Positions 1-5,807 of a DNA stretch of 5,989 nucleotides are shown here, piece by piece. Under the pieces are notes generated by a model. That model had not been told where the DNA came from and made no database searches. It worked only from the letters and a program-made list of their open reading frames with translations. Numbering within the stretch: the first letter of the stretch is position 1; each line of letters starts with the position of its first letter. The DNA is from Gammaproteobacteria bacterium (GTDB lineage Bacteria > Pseudomonadota > Gammaproteobacteria > SZUA-229), in NCBI GenBank assembly GCA_023136715.1, contig JAGLQT010000016.1, positions 1-5,989 of the forward strand. The letters are read 5' to 3'. Both the position numbers and the translations under genes were made by a program.

Positions 1-1455
1 GAAAAAGGTATCGACAAAGAGATCATCTTCGAAGCGATTGAAGCAGCTTTGGCTTCGGCTACGCGCAAGAAAAGCGGTAAAGAAATTGAAGTTCGTGTTG
101 ATATTGATCGTGAGACAGGCGACTACGATACTTTTAGACGCTGGTTGGTGATTGCTTCTGATGAACCAATGGAAAACCCGCTATCTGAAATGACAATCGA
201 AGCGGCACAGGTTGATGAGCCTGAGATTCAACTTGGTGAGTATGTAGAAGATCAGATTGATTCAGTTGAGTTTGGTCGCATCGCGGCACAAACCGCGAAA
301 CAGGTAATTGTGCAGAAGGTTCGTGAAGCTGAGCGTTCACGCGTAGTTGATGCTTATCAGGATCGCATCGGTGAGCTATTGATGGGCACAGTAAAACGTG
401 TTGAGCGCGGTAATGTGCATCTGGATCTGGGTGATAACGTAGAGGCTTTTATTCCACGTGAAGATATGATTCCTCGTGAGGCGGTTCGTCCAGGGGACAG
501 GCTGCGCGGTTATTTACGTGAAGTCCGTGCCGAAATTCGTGGTCCGCAGTTATTTGTTAGCCGTACTGATCCTGAGTTTTTAGTCGAGTTATTCAAGATT
601 GAAGTGCCAGAAGTGGATCAAAATTTAATTGAGATTATTGGCGGTGCACGTGACCCGGGTTCACGTGCAAAAATTGCAGTTAATTCTCTCGATACAAGAA
701 TTGACCCTGTAGGTGCCTGTGTTGGTATGCGTGGTTCGCGTGTGCAGTCAGTTTCTAATGAATTGGCTGGTGAGCGCGTAGATATTATTCTGTGGGATGA
801 GAATCCTGCGCAGTTTGTGATTAATGCTATGTCTCCGGCAGAAGTAACTTCAATTGTTGTTGATGAGGACTCTCACAGCATGAATGTTGCCGTTGAAGAA
901 GAAAAGCTGGCGATGGCGATTGGTCGTGGTGGTCAGAATATTCGTCTGGCTAGTGAGTTAACTGGATGGGAACTCAACGTCATGACTGAAAAGGAAGCCG
1001 AAGATAAAAGTGAAGAAGAAAGTTCCAAATATCTTCAGGTTTTTGTTGAACAGCTGGATGTGGACGAAGAACTGGCTGAAATTCTGGTTACAGAAGGTTT
1101 CACTACTATCGAAGAAGTGGCATATGTGCCTGAGCATGAATTGCTGGCAATCGAAGAATTTGATGAAGATATCGTTTCCGAGCTACGTAATCGTGCACGT
1201 GATTATTTGTTGACACAGGCAATCATGACCGAAGAAGTGCTTGAAGAGCATAAGCCTGCTGACGATTTGATCAATATGGATGGTATGGATCAGGAAACCG
1301 CCAATCGCTTTGCCGCAATTGGTGTTTGTACAATGGAAGATTTGGCAGAACAATCCATTGATGAATTAATGGTCGTTGATGAGATGGACGAAGAACGTGC
1401 ATCAGCATTAATCATGACGGCTCGCGCTCCCTGGTTTGAAGCCGAGGAAAAATAG
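1..1455 (+). CDS. nusA: Transcription termination/antitermination factor NusA (5' partial)
   Basis: NusA binds RNA polymerase and nascent RNA in the cytoplasm, where it modulates pausing, intrinsic and Rho termination, and rRNA or phage antitermination. The frame is open from the first base; by comparison with the 495-residue E. coli protein, about 14 N-terminal residues lie outside the window. Domains in window codon numbers: polymerase-binding N-terminal domain about 1-120, including the conserved DTFRRWLV and QTAKQVIVQKVREAER segments; S1 domain about 125-189; KH1 with GMRG at 242-245; KH2 with GRGG at 308-311; acidic repeats AR1 about 352-400 and AR2 about 421-479. Having both acidic repeats fits Gammaproteobacteria, where AR2 contacts the alpha subunit C-terminal domain. 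There is a roughly three-residue insertion relative to E. coli after RRWLV. The TTG at 49 is an internal leucine codon, not the start. The stop TAG is 14 bases before infB. Identification is essentially certain. Confidence 0.98.
   Translation, partial: EKGIDKEIIFEAIEAALASATRKKSGKEIEVRVDIDRETGDYDTFRRWLVIASDEPMENPLSEMTIEAAQVDEPEIQLGEYVEDQIDSVEFGRIAAQTAKQVIVQKVREAERSRVVDAYQDRIGELLMGTVKRVERGNVHLDLGDNVEAFIPREDMIPREAVRPGDRLRGYLREVRAEIRGPQLFVSRTDPEFLVELFKIEVPEVDQNLIEIIGGARDPGSRAKIAVNSLDTRIDPVGACVGMRGSRVQSVSNELAGERVDIILWDENPAQFVINAMSPAEVTSIVVDEDSHSMNVAVEEEKLAMAIGRGGQNIRLASELTGWELNVMTEKEAEDKSEEESSKYLQVFVEQLDVDEELAEILVTEGFTTIEEVAYVPEHELLAIEEFDEDIVSELRNRARDYLLTQAIMTEEVLEEHKPADDLINMDGMDQETANRFAAIGVCTMEDLAEQSIDELMVVDEMDEERASALIMTARAPWFEAEEK
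1087..1203 (+). repeat. NusA acidic repeat AR1 core (protein-level repeat, copy 1)
   Basis: This encodes 39 residues of the first helix-hairpin-helix acidic repeat (VTEGFTTIEEVAYV onward). It aligns without gaps to the second copy at 1312-1428; I count 13 identical positions of 39, with most others conservative. The similarity is at the protein level, and no DNA-level repeat is obvious. Known family feature, not a mobile repeat. Confidence 0.75.
1312..1428 (+). repeat. NusA acidic repeat AR2 core (protein-level repeat, copy 2)
   Basis: This is the second 39-residue acidic repeat (AAIGVCTMEDLAEQ onward), matching the copy at 1087-1203 in length and in the G-x-x-T-x-E-x-x-A and L-x(3)-(D/E)-E-x-DE patterns. 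In E. coli this repeat binds the RNA polymerase alpha C-terminal domain and relieves NusA autoinhibition. That role here is inferred from homology. Confidence 0.75.
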
Positions 1456-1460
1456 GTACT

Positions 1461-1464
1461 GAGG
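1461..1464 (+). promoter_or_regulatory. Ribosome binding site of infB (GAGG)
   Basis: GAGG lies five bases before the ATG at 1470 and just after the nusA stop codon. It is a good Shine-Dalgarno match and supports the chosen start, which also matches the known IF2 N-terminus (MTDVTIKTLA in E. coli, MAEVTVKQLA here). Confidence 0.75.
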
Positions 1465-1469
1465 CAAAT

Positions 1470-4010
1470 ATGGCAGAAGTAACAGTTAAACAACTTGCAG
1501 ACGTCGTCGGAACTCCGGTTGAACGTCTTCTTGATCAAATTAAAGAAGCAGGTCTGACCGCAGACAGTGCTGACGCATTGATTTCTGATAAGGATAAGCT
1601 TCAGTTGCTGGATTATTTGCGTGGGCAGCATGGCAAAGGTGCTGCCAGCGGTGAAGAGAAACCTCGAAAGATTACTCTGAAACGCAAATCAGTGACCGAG
1701 CTTAAAACTAGCAGTGGTGCTGGTCGTGGTAGAACGGTCGCGATCGAAGTTAGAAAAAAACGCATGATTACCAAACCAGGTGATGTTACGGAAGCACCTG
1801 TAGTTGAAGAGGCAGTAGAAACTGCCAAGCCTAAAGAACTGGAAGCATTAGAAAAGTTGCGTGCAGACCAGGCTCAGCGTGAATTAGAGCGTGATCAGGA
1901 GCAGGAAAAAATCCGCGCTCGTACCGAGAAACGACAGCAGGAAACTGAAGATCAGCAAGCTAAAGTAGCGGCTGCAAAACAGAAAGCTGAGGCTGAAGCC
2001 GAAGAAAAGTTAGAGCCAGAACAAAAACCAGCTGAAGTTAAAAAAGAAGAACCAAAAGCAACTCCAGCTGCAGCCCAGGCTGAAACCGCTCGACGTGACA
2101 AAGGTGGTAAAAAACCAGCTAAATATGGTCGTTCTGAGTTGCACGTGTCTACGGGGCAAAGCGGCAAACGTAAGAAGAAGAAAGGCAAATATCAGTCCCA
2201 GAAAGTGGTGGCTGAAACTCGTCATGGTTTTGAGAGACCTGTAGATCCAGTTATTCACGAAGTTAATATTCCTGACACCATTACGGTTGATGAATTAGCC
2301 AAGCGTATGTCTATGAAGGCGGCTGAGCTGATTAAAGAACTGATGAAAATGGGGGTGATGGCGACTATTAATCAAGTCATCGACCAGGATACCGCTGCAT
2401 TGGTTGTTGAAGAATTAGGGCATAAAGTTGTTACGATCAACGAAGATGATCGTGAGAATGAGTTGTTGGCCAGAGATGGTCATCAGTTCGAAGATCGCCC
2501 AAGAGCACCGGTGGTGACCATTATGGGTCACGTTGACCACGGTAAAACATCGCTGCTGGATTATATTCGTACATCAAAAATTGCCACAGGTGAAGCCGGC
2601 GGTATTACTCAACATATCGGTGCTTACCATGTAGAAACCGACAAGGGCATGATCACTTTCCTTGATACGCCTGGCCATGCGGCGTTCACCAGTATGCGTG
2701 AGCGTGGTGCCAATGCGACCGATATTGTGATTCTGGTTGTTGCTGCGGATGATGGTGTAATGCCACAAACAATCGAAGCGGTACAACACGCCAAAGCGGC
2801 GGGTGTCACTATCATTGTTGCGGTTAATAAAATTGATAAAGAAGATTCCGACCCCGAACGTGTAAAAACTGAATTAGGTAACTACGAAGTTATTCCTGAA
2901 GCATGGGGTGGTGAAAATATATTTGTGAATGTTTCGGCTAAGACAGGTCAGGGCGTTGATGAATTATTAGATGCGGTGTTGTTGCAGTCTGAGTTAATGG
3001 AATTAAAAGCGCATTCTGAAGGTTTGGCTAGCGGCGTTGTGCTTGAAGCGAGTCTTGATAAAGGTCGCGGTGTAACCACAACAGTTCTGGTACAACAGGG
3101 TACTCTGAAAAAAGGCGATATTATTCTTGCTGGTGAAGAGTTTGGTCGCGTGCGTGCTATGTTTGATGAACATGGTAAAGATGTTGAAAAAGCTGGGCCT
3201 TCTATCCCCGTTGCCGTGATCGGTTTATCCAAAACGCCGAGTGCTGGTGATGACGTGCTGGTAGTTGAAGATGAGCGTACGGCTAGAGAGGTCACTGATA
3301 CACGTCGCCAGAAAGCGCGCGATTTGCGTTTGGCTGGTCAGCAACAGGCCAAGCTTGATTCTTTATTCGACCGGATGCAGGCGGGTGAAGTGAGCAAGTT
3401 AAATGTTCTGCTTAAGGCGGACGTTCAAGGCACACTGGAAGCCATTAAAGACGCACTGATTAAATTGACAGCTGAAAATTCAGAAGTGGATGTTGCTATT
3501 GTTGGTTCTGGTGTTGGTGGTATTAATGAAACAGACATTAGTCTGGCCGCCGCTTCTAACGCGATTGTTTTAGGTTTTAATGTGCGCGCAGACGCAACAG
3601 CACGTACTGCTGCTGCAGAGCGTGGTGTTGATATTAATTATTACAGCGTGATTTACGAACTGATCGAAGAAGTGAAACAAGCTTTGGTTGGCATGCTGAA
3701 ACCAGAGTATCGCGAACAGATTACGGGTCTTGCCAAGGTTCAGGAAGTTTTCCGTTCACAGCAGTTGGGTCAGGTTGCCGGTTCTCTTGTGACCGAGGGT
3801 TCAATCAAGCGCTCACAACCTATTCGAGTGCTGCGTGATAACGTGGTTATCTTTGAAGGCGAACTCGAATCTTTGCGTCGCTTTAAAGATGATGTTCAGG
3901 AAGTTAAGAGTGGTACTGAATGTGGTATCGCTGTGAAGAACTACAATGATGTAAAACCGGGCGATCAAATCGAAGTGTTTGAACGTGTTCTAGTCGAACG
4001 TACGCTTTAA
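1470..4010 (+). CDS. infB: Translation initiation factor IF-2
   Basis: IF2 is the cytoplasmic GTPase that places formylmethionyl-tRNA on the 30S subunit and promotes 50S joining. At 846 residues it is somewhat shorter than E. coli IF2 (890); the difference falls mainly in the charged linker. Domains: IF2_N helical module at about 1-52; IF2-associated segment about 64-100 ending in IEVRKKR; a Lys/Glu/Gln/Ala-rich linker about 105-250, likely coiled or disordered, with a basic KRKKKKGK cluster at 233-240; a second IF2_N-like module at about 271-320; and the GTPase domain from about 346. GTPase motifs are intact: G1 GHVDHGKT 353-360, G2 GGIT 377-380, G3 DTPGH 399-403, G4 NKID 453-456, G5 SAK 489-491. 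Domain II and the C-terminal initiator-tRNA-binding domain follow, ending in VKNYNDVKPGDQIEVFE. The gene is complete with no frameshift. It lies between nusA and rbfA with gaps of 14 and 11 bases. Confidence 0.99.
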   Translation: MAEVTVKQLADVVGTPVERLLDQIKEAGLTADSADALISDKDKLQLLDYLRGQHGKGAASGEEKPRKITLKRKSVTELKTSSGAGRGRTVAIEVRKKRMITKPGDVTEAPVVEEAVETAKPKELEALEKLRADQAQRELERDQEQEKIRARTEKRQQETEDQQAKVAAAKQKAEAEAEEKLEPEQKPAEVKKEEPKATPAAAQAETARRDKGGKKPAKYGRSELHVSTGQSGKRKKKKGKYQSQKVVAETRHGFERPVDPVIHEVNIPDTITVDELAKRMSMKAAELIKELMKMGVMATINQVIDQDTAALVVEELGHKVVTINEDDRENELLARDGHQFEDRPRAPVVTIMGHVDHGKTSLLDYIRTSKIATGEAGGITQHIGAYHVETDKGMITFLDTPGHAAFTSMRERGANATDIVILVVAADDGVMPQTIEAVQHAKAAGVTIIVAVNKIDKEDSDPERVKTELGNYEVIPEAWGGENIFVNVSAKTGQGVDELLDAVLLQSELMELKAHSEGLASGVVLEASLDKGRGVTTTVLVQQGTLKKGDIILAGEEFGRVRAMFDEHGKDVEKAGPSIPVAVIGLSKTPSAGDDVLVVEDERTAREVTDTRRQKARDLRLAGQQQAKLDSLFDRMQAGEVSKLNVLLKADVQGTLEAIKDALIKLTAENSEVDVAIVGSGVGGINETDISLAAASNAIVLGFNVRADATARTAAAERGVDINYYSVIYELIEEVKQALVGMLKPEYREQITGLAKVQEVFRSQQLGQVAGSLVTEGSIKRSQPIRVLRDNVVIFEGELESLRRFKDDVQEVKSGTECGIAVKNYNDVKPGDQIEVFERVLVERTL

Positions 4011-4021
4011 ATTAGACTGGT

Positions 4022-4432
4022 ATGCCAAGAGAATTTTCCCGTAGCCAACGCATGGCGGAACAAATTCGTCGTGATCTCGCTGAGATTGTTCGCGACGAAT
4101 TAAAAGATCCGCGCATGGGCTTTCTTTCTTTTTCTGCAGTAAAGTTAAGTCGTGATCTCGGTAATGCGGTGATTTACTGCTCGGTGATGGAAGAAGACAA
4201 GCAGGCAGAAACGCTCGAAACATTGAATCGAGCCACGGGTTTTTTGCGTAGCAAGTTAGCATCCAGAATGCGTTCGCGTACCGTGCCAATACTTAAATTT
4301 ATCAACGATGAAAGTATGGTGCGTGGTGCGGCGATGGAAACACTGATTCGTAAAGCGATTAATAAAGATGAATCGAAATCGGTTGAAGAACCAGATGATA
4401 CTGATTTCGATAGCGATAAAGAAAATCAATAG
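4022..4432 (+). CDS. rbfA: 30S ribosome-binding factor RbfA
   Basis: RbfA is a late 30S assembly factor that binds near the 5' end of 16S rRNA (helix 1 region) and is needed for 16S maturation and cold adaptation in E. coli. The product has 136 residues, against 133 in E. coli. It shows the single type II KH-like fold of the family: N-terminal MPREFSRSQRMAEQ, the conserved LKDPRMGF loop (27-34), VKLSRDL (40-46), and the A-x-G kink motif ATG at 71-73 in place of the usual KH GxxG. The last 22 residues or so are strongly acidic and polar, probably a flexible tail. The start at 4022 reproduces the family N-terminus; a later in-frame ATG at codon 11 would remove conserved residues. No good Shine-Dalgarno precedes it, and the start is only 11 bases after the infB stop, so translational coupling is likely. 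Confidence 0.97.
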   Translation: MPREFSRSQRMAEQIRRDLAEIVRDELKDPRMGFLSFSAVKLSRDLGNAVIYCSVMEEDKQAETLETLNRATGFLRSKLASRMRSRTVPILKFINDESMVRGAAMETLIRKAINKDESKSVEEPDDTDFDSDKENQ

Positions 4433-4446
4433 GGCAAGAAAAATTA

Positions 4447-5361
4447 ATGTCTAGGCGCAAACGCAAGGGTCGTCCAGTAAACGGCGTACTGTTGCTAGAT
4501 AAACCATTAGGTATCAGCTCAAACAAAGCTCTGCAGCAAGTTAAGAATTTATTCCATGCAGCAAAAGCTGGTCACACGGGTAGTCTTGACCCTTTGGCAA
4601 CCGGCATGTTGCCGATCTGTTTTGGCGAAGCAACAAAAATTTCAGCTTTCCTGCTCGATGCCGATAAGCGCTACCGTTTTACCTGTCAATTGGGTGTTAC
4701 CACCGCTACGGGTGATGTTGAAGGTGATGTACTGGAAACGCGGGATGCTTCGAGTATTAAACTCATAGATATCGAACGTGTTATTCCTGACTTTATCGGT
4801 GATGTAGATCAGATCCCGCCGATGTATTCTGCTTTGAAGCACAATGGTCAGCGTTTATATAAGTTGGCCAGGGAAGGTGTTGAGGTTGAGCGTAAGGCTC
4901 GTACTATTACTATTTACGATATCATCCTGCATTCTTTTGAGGGTGGTCTTCTTGACCTCGAAGCTCATTGCTCAAAAGGAACCTATGTTCGCACTTTGGC
5001 AGAAGATATTGGTGAGGTTTTAGGCTGTGGTGCGCATGTCACAAAGCTGAGACGTTTGAGTGTAGGCCCGTATCAGGGTGAAATGTTCACCGCTGAGCAG
5101 CTACATGAATTGGCAGAACAGGGTAGTGATGCGTTGGATCAGGTTTTGTTGCCCATCGAAAGTGGTGTGGCAGATTGGCCGGATGTGCATTTAGGTGCGG
5201 ATGCGGCTTTTTATGTGGGGCAGGGGCAGCCAGTTTTAGTGCCTAATGCACCTACTGAAGGCTGGGTAAGGATTTATGACCAGCAGAAATTTCTTGGTGT
5301 CGGTGAGATTCAGGATGATGGCCGAGTAGCACCACGAAGAATGATTCAGGCATCAGCCTGA
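4447..5361 (+). CDS. truB: tRNA pseudouridine(55) synthase TruB
   Basis: TruB converts uridine 55 of the tRNA T-loop to pseudouridine in the cytoplasm and also acts as a tRNA folding chaperone. The product has 304 residues, against 314 in E. coli; the missing residues map to a short loop around residue 225. The catalytic aspartate is D48 in GHTGSLDPLATGMLP (42-56). The base-stacking tyrosine is Y76 in DKRYR, and the conserved arginine is R182 in SKGTYVRT. The IPPMYSALK segment (123-131) and GCGAHV..LRRL (193-204) are also typical. The C-terminal part from about 250 forms the TruB C-terminal/PUA-like RNA-binding region ending in GRVAPRR. The start follows the rbfA stop by 14 bases. The only SD-like sequence is AGGG at 4431-4434, which overlaps the rbfA stop and sits rather far (12 bases) from the ATG, so coupling to rbfA is plausible. 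Confidence 0.98.
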   Translation: MSRRKRKGRPVNGVLLLDKPLGISSNKALQQVKNLFHAAKAGHTGSLDPLATGMLPICFGEATKISAFLLDADKRYRFTCQLGVTTATGDVEGDVLETRDASSIKLIDIERVIPDFIGDVDQIPPMYSALKHNGQRLYKLAREGVEVERKARTITIYDIILHSFEGGLLDLEAHCSKGTYVRTLAEDIGEVLGCGAHVTKLRRLSVGPYQGEMFTAEQLHELAEQGSDALDQVLLPIESGVADWPDVHLGADAAFYVGQGQPVLVPNAPTEGWVRIYDQQKFLGVGEIQDDGRVAPRRMIQASA

Positions 5362-5374
5362 CAGACGGGGAATC

Positions 5375-5408
5375 TATTGCGAGACGGTGCTTTTGCACAG
5401 GCGCAATA
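5375..5408 (+). other. Stem-loop between truB and rpsO
   Basis: A 7-bp outer stem (TATTGCG 5375-5381 with CGCAATA 5402-5408) encloses an internal loop and a 4-bp inner stem (GTGC 5387-5390 with GCAC 5395-5398) closed by a TTTT tetraloop. The pairing is read directly from the sequence. No U-tract follows (AGTGATAAAATCC), so it is not a canonical Rho-independent terminator. In RNA it would exist only on transcripts reading through from truB, where it could be a processing site or a weak block. As DNA, its 3' arm lies where the -35 region of the rpsO promoter should be. Function is not established. Confidence 0.5.
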
Positions 5409-5419
5409 AGTGATAAAAT
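5393..5419 (+). promoter_or_regulatory. Probable sigma70 promoter of rpsO (extended -10)
   Basis: An extended -10 element, TG-A-TAAAAT, occupies 5411-5419, with the -10 hexamer TAAAAT at 5414-5419 matching TATAAT at five of six positions. A partial -35, TTGCAC (5393-5398), stands 15 bases upstream; this is short of the ideal 17, but the extended -10 lessens the need for a -35. Transcription would start near 5426, giving a leader of about 38 bases. E. coli also has an rpsO promoter in the truB-rpsO gap. Predicted from sequence only. Confidence 0.6.
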
Positions 5420-5454
5420 CCCCCACCTTTTAGCGACTACAAGTACAGTTTTTT

Positions 5455-5460
5455 GGAGAA
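5455..5460 (+). promoter_or_regulatory. Ribosome binding site of rpsO (GGAGAA)
   Basis: GGAG at 5455-5458 is five bases before the ATG at 5464 and follows a run of six T. It is one of the clearest Shine-Dalgarno sequences in the window, in keeping with the high expression expected of a ribosomal protein gene. Confidence 0.75.
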
Positions 5461-5463
5461 GAT

Positions 5464-5733
5464 ATGTCATTATCAACAGTGGAAAAAGCCGAAGTTGTTG
5501 GAAAATTCCAGCAAAAACAAGGCGATACAGGCTCACCTGAGGTTCAGGTTGCGTTATTAACAACACGCATCGTTCAGCTTACCGAGCACTTTAAAGAGCA
5601 CGCTCACGACCATCATTCACGTCGTGGTTTGTTAAAAATGGTTAATCAGCGTCGTAAATTGCTGGATTACCTTAAAGGCAAAAATCAGCAACGTTATAAA
5701 GATTTGATTGCTAGCCTGGGTCTACGTCGATAA
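5464..5733 (+). CDS. rpsO: 30S ribosomal protein S15
   Basis: S15 is a primary-binding protein that nucleates assembly of the central domain of 16S rRNA (helices 20-22) and forms an intersubunit bridge. The product has 89 residues, the same length as E. coli S15, and ends in the same LGLRR. Family RNA-contact residues are present, counting the initial Met: T22, G23 and Q28 in DTGSPEVQ, and H42, D49 and S52 in the EHF...DHHSRRGLL stretch that recognises the 16S three-way junction and G-U/G-C minor groove. QRRKLLDYLK at 62-71 is also diagnostic. It is separated from truB by 102 bases carrying its own probable promoter and a strong ribosome binding site. In E. coli S15 represses its own translation through a leader pseudoknot; I could not trace a convincing equivalent here. 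Confidence 0.99.
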   Translation: MSLSTVEKAEVVGKFQQKQGDTGSPEVQVALLTTRIVQLTEHFKEHAHDHHSRRGLLKMVNQRRKLLDYLKGKNQQRYKDLIASLGLRR

Positions 5734-5740
5734 AAAAGAC

Positions 5741-5786
5741 GGGATTGTGGTAGTAACGGCGAGACAAGATAGTCGAACCTCAACCT
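5741..5786 (+). promoter_or_regulatory. Imperfect hairpin in the pnp leader, possible RNase III/PNPase control element
   Basis: The 5' arm 5742-5751 pairs with 5777-5785: GG/CC, a bulged A at 5744, TTG/CAA, a T·T mismatch, GG/CC and T-A. An additional G·T pair (5741-5786) can extend the base. Inside, a smaller hairpin is possible, GAC 5763-5765 with GTC 5772-5774. It lies directly upstream of the pnp Shine-Dalgarno. In E. coli the same gap holds a double-stranded leader cut by RNase III, after which PNPase represses its own synthesis. The position matches, but the stem is short and interrupted, so the functional assignment is inference. It has no following U-tract, so it does not look like a terminator. 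Confidence 0.4.
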
Positions 5787-5794
5787 TAAGCATT

Positions 5795-5798
5795 GGGA
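5795..5798 (+). promoter_or_regulatory. Ribosome binding site of pnp (GGGA)
   Basis: GGGA lies nine bases before the GTG at 5808 and supports that start. The alternative in-frame TTG at 5793 overlaps this site and has no Shine-Dalgarno of its own. An in-frame TAA at 5787-5789 excludes any start further upstream. Confidence 0.6.
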
Positions 5799-5807
5799 AA
5801 TAATAAA

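Noticed and set aside
49..51. TTG as the start codon of nusA
   Set aside because: The frame is open to position 1, and the upstream codons encode residues that align with the conserved NusA N-terminus (EKGIDKEIIFEAIEAALASATRKK-like), so the gene begins outside the window.
1010..1213. Open frame of 67 codons on the plus strand in another frame of nusA
   Set aside because: It is an out-of-frame reading of the AR1-coding region, rich in Trp/Cys/Lys, with no support.
1290..1631. Open frame of 113 codons on the minus strand across the nusA-infB junction
   Set aside because: It spans two conserved sense genes and shows no recognisable domain; a chance frame is the simplest explanation.
1764..2320. 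Internal start codons for shorter IF2 isoforms, as in E. coli
   Set aside because: In-frame ATG or GTG candidates (ATG 1764, GTG 2145, GTG 2205, ATG 2307) lack a convincing Shine-Dalgarno, so I cannot support a second form from sequence.
2948..3295. Open frame of 115 codons on the minus strand inside infB
   Set aside because: It is Ser/Thr/Pro-rich translation of the reverse complement of conserved IF2 sequence, with no start signals or family match.
3990..4289. Open frame of 99 codons on the minus strand opposite rbfA
   Set aside because: It lies antisense to a well-supported gene, has no recognisable domain or ribosome binding site, and its composition looks like a shadow of the rbfA codons.
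5362..5463. Small RNA or short gene in the truB-rpsO gap
   Set aside because: No start codon with a ribosome binding site and useful length, and no terminator, was visible. The gap is explained by the stem-loop, promoter and leader.
5426..5490. S15 autoregulatory pseudoknot in the rpsO leader
   Set aside because: Only short pairings can be drawn (for example CCAC 5423-5426 with GTGG 5479-5482, or the T6 at 5449-5454 with A5 at 5483-5487). The first arm also starts before the predicted transcript start. Not enough to call.
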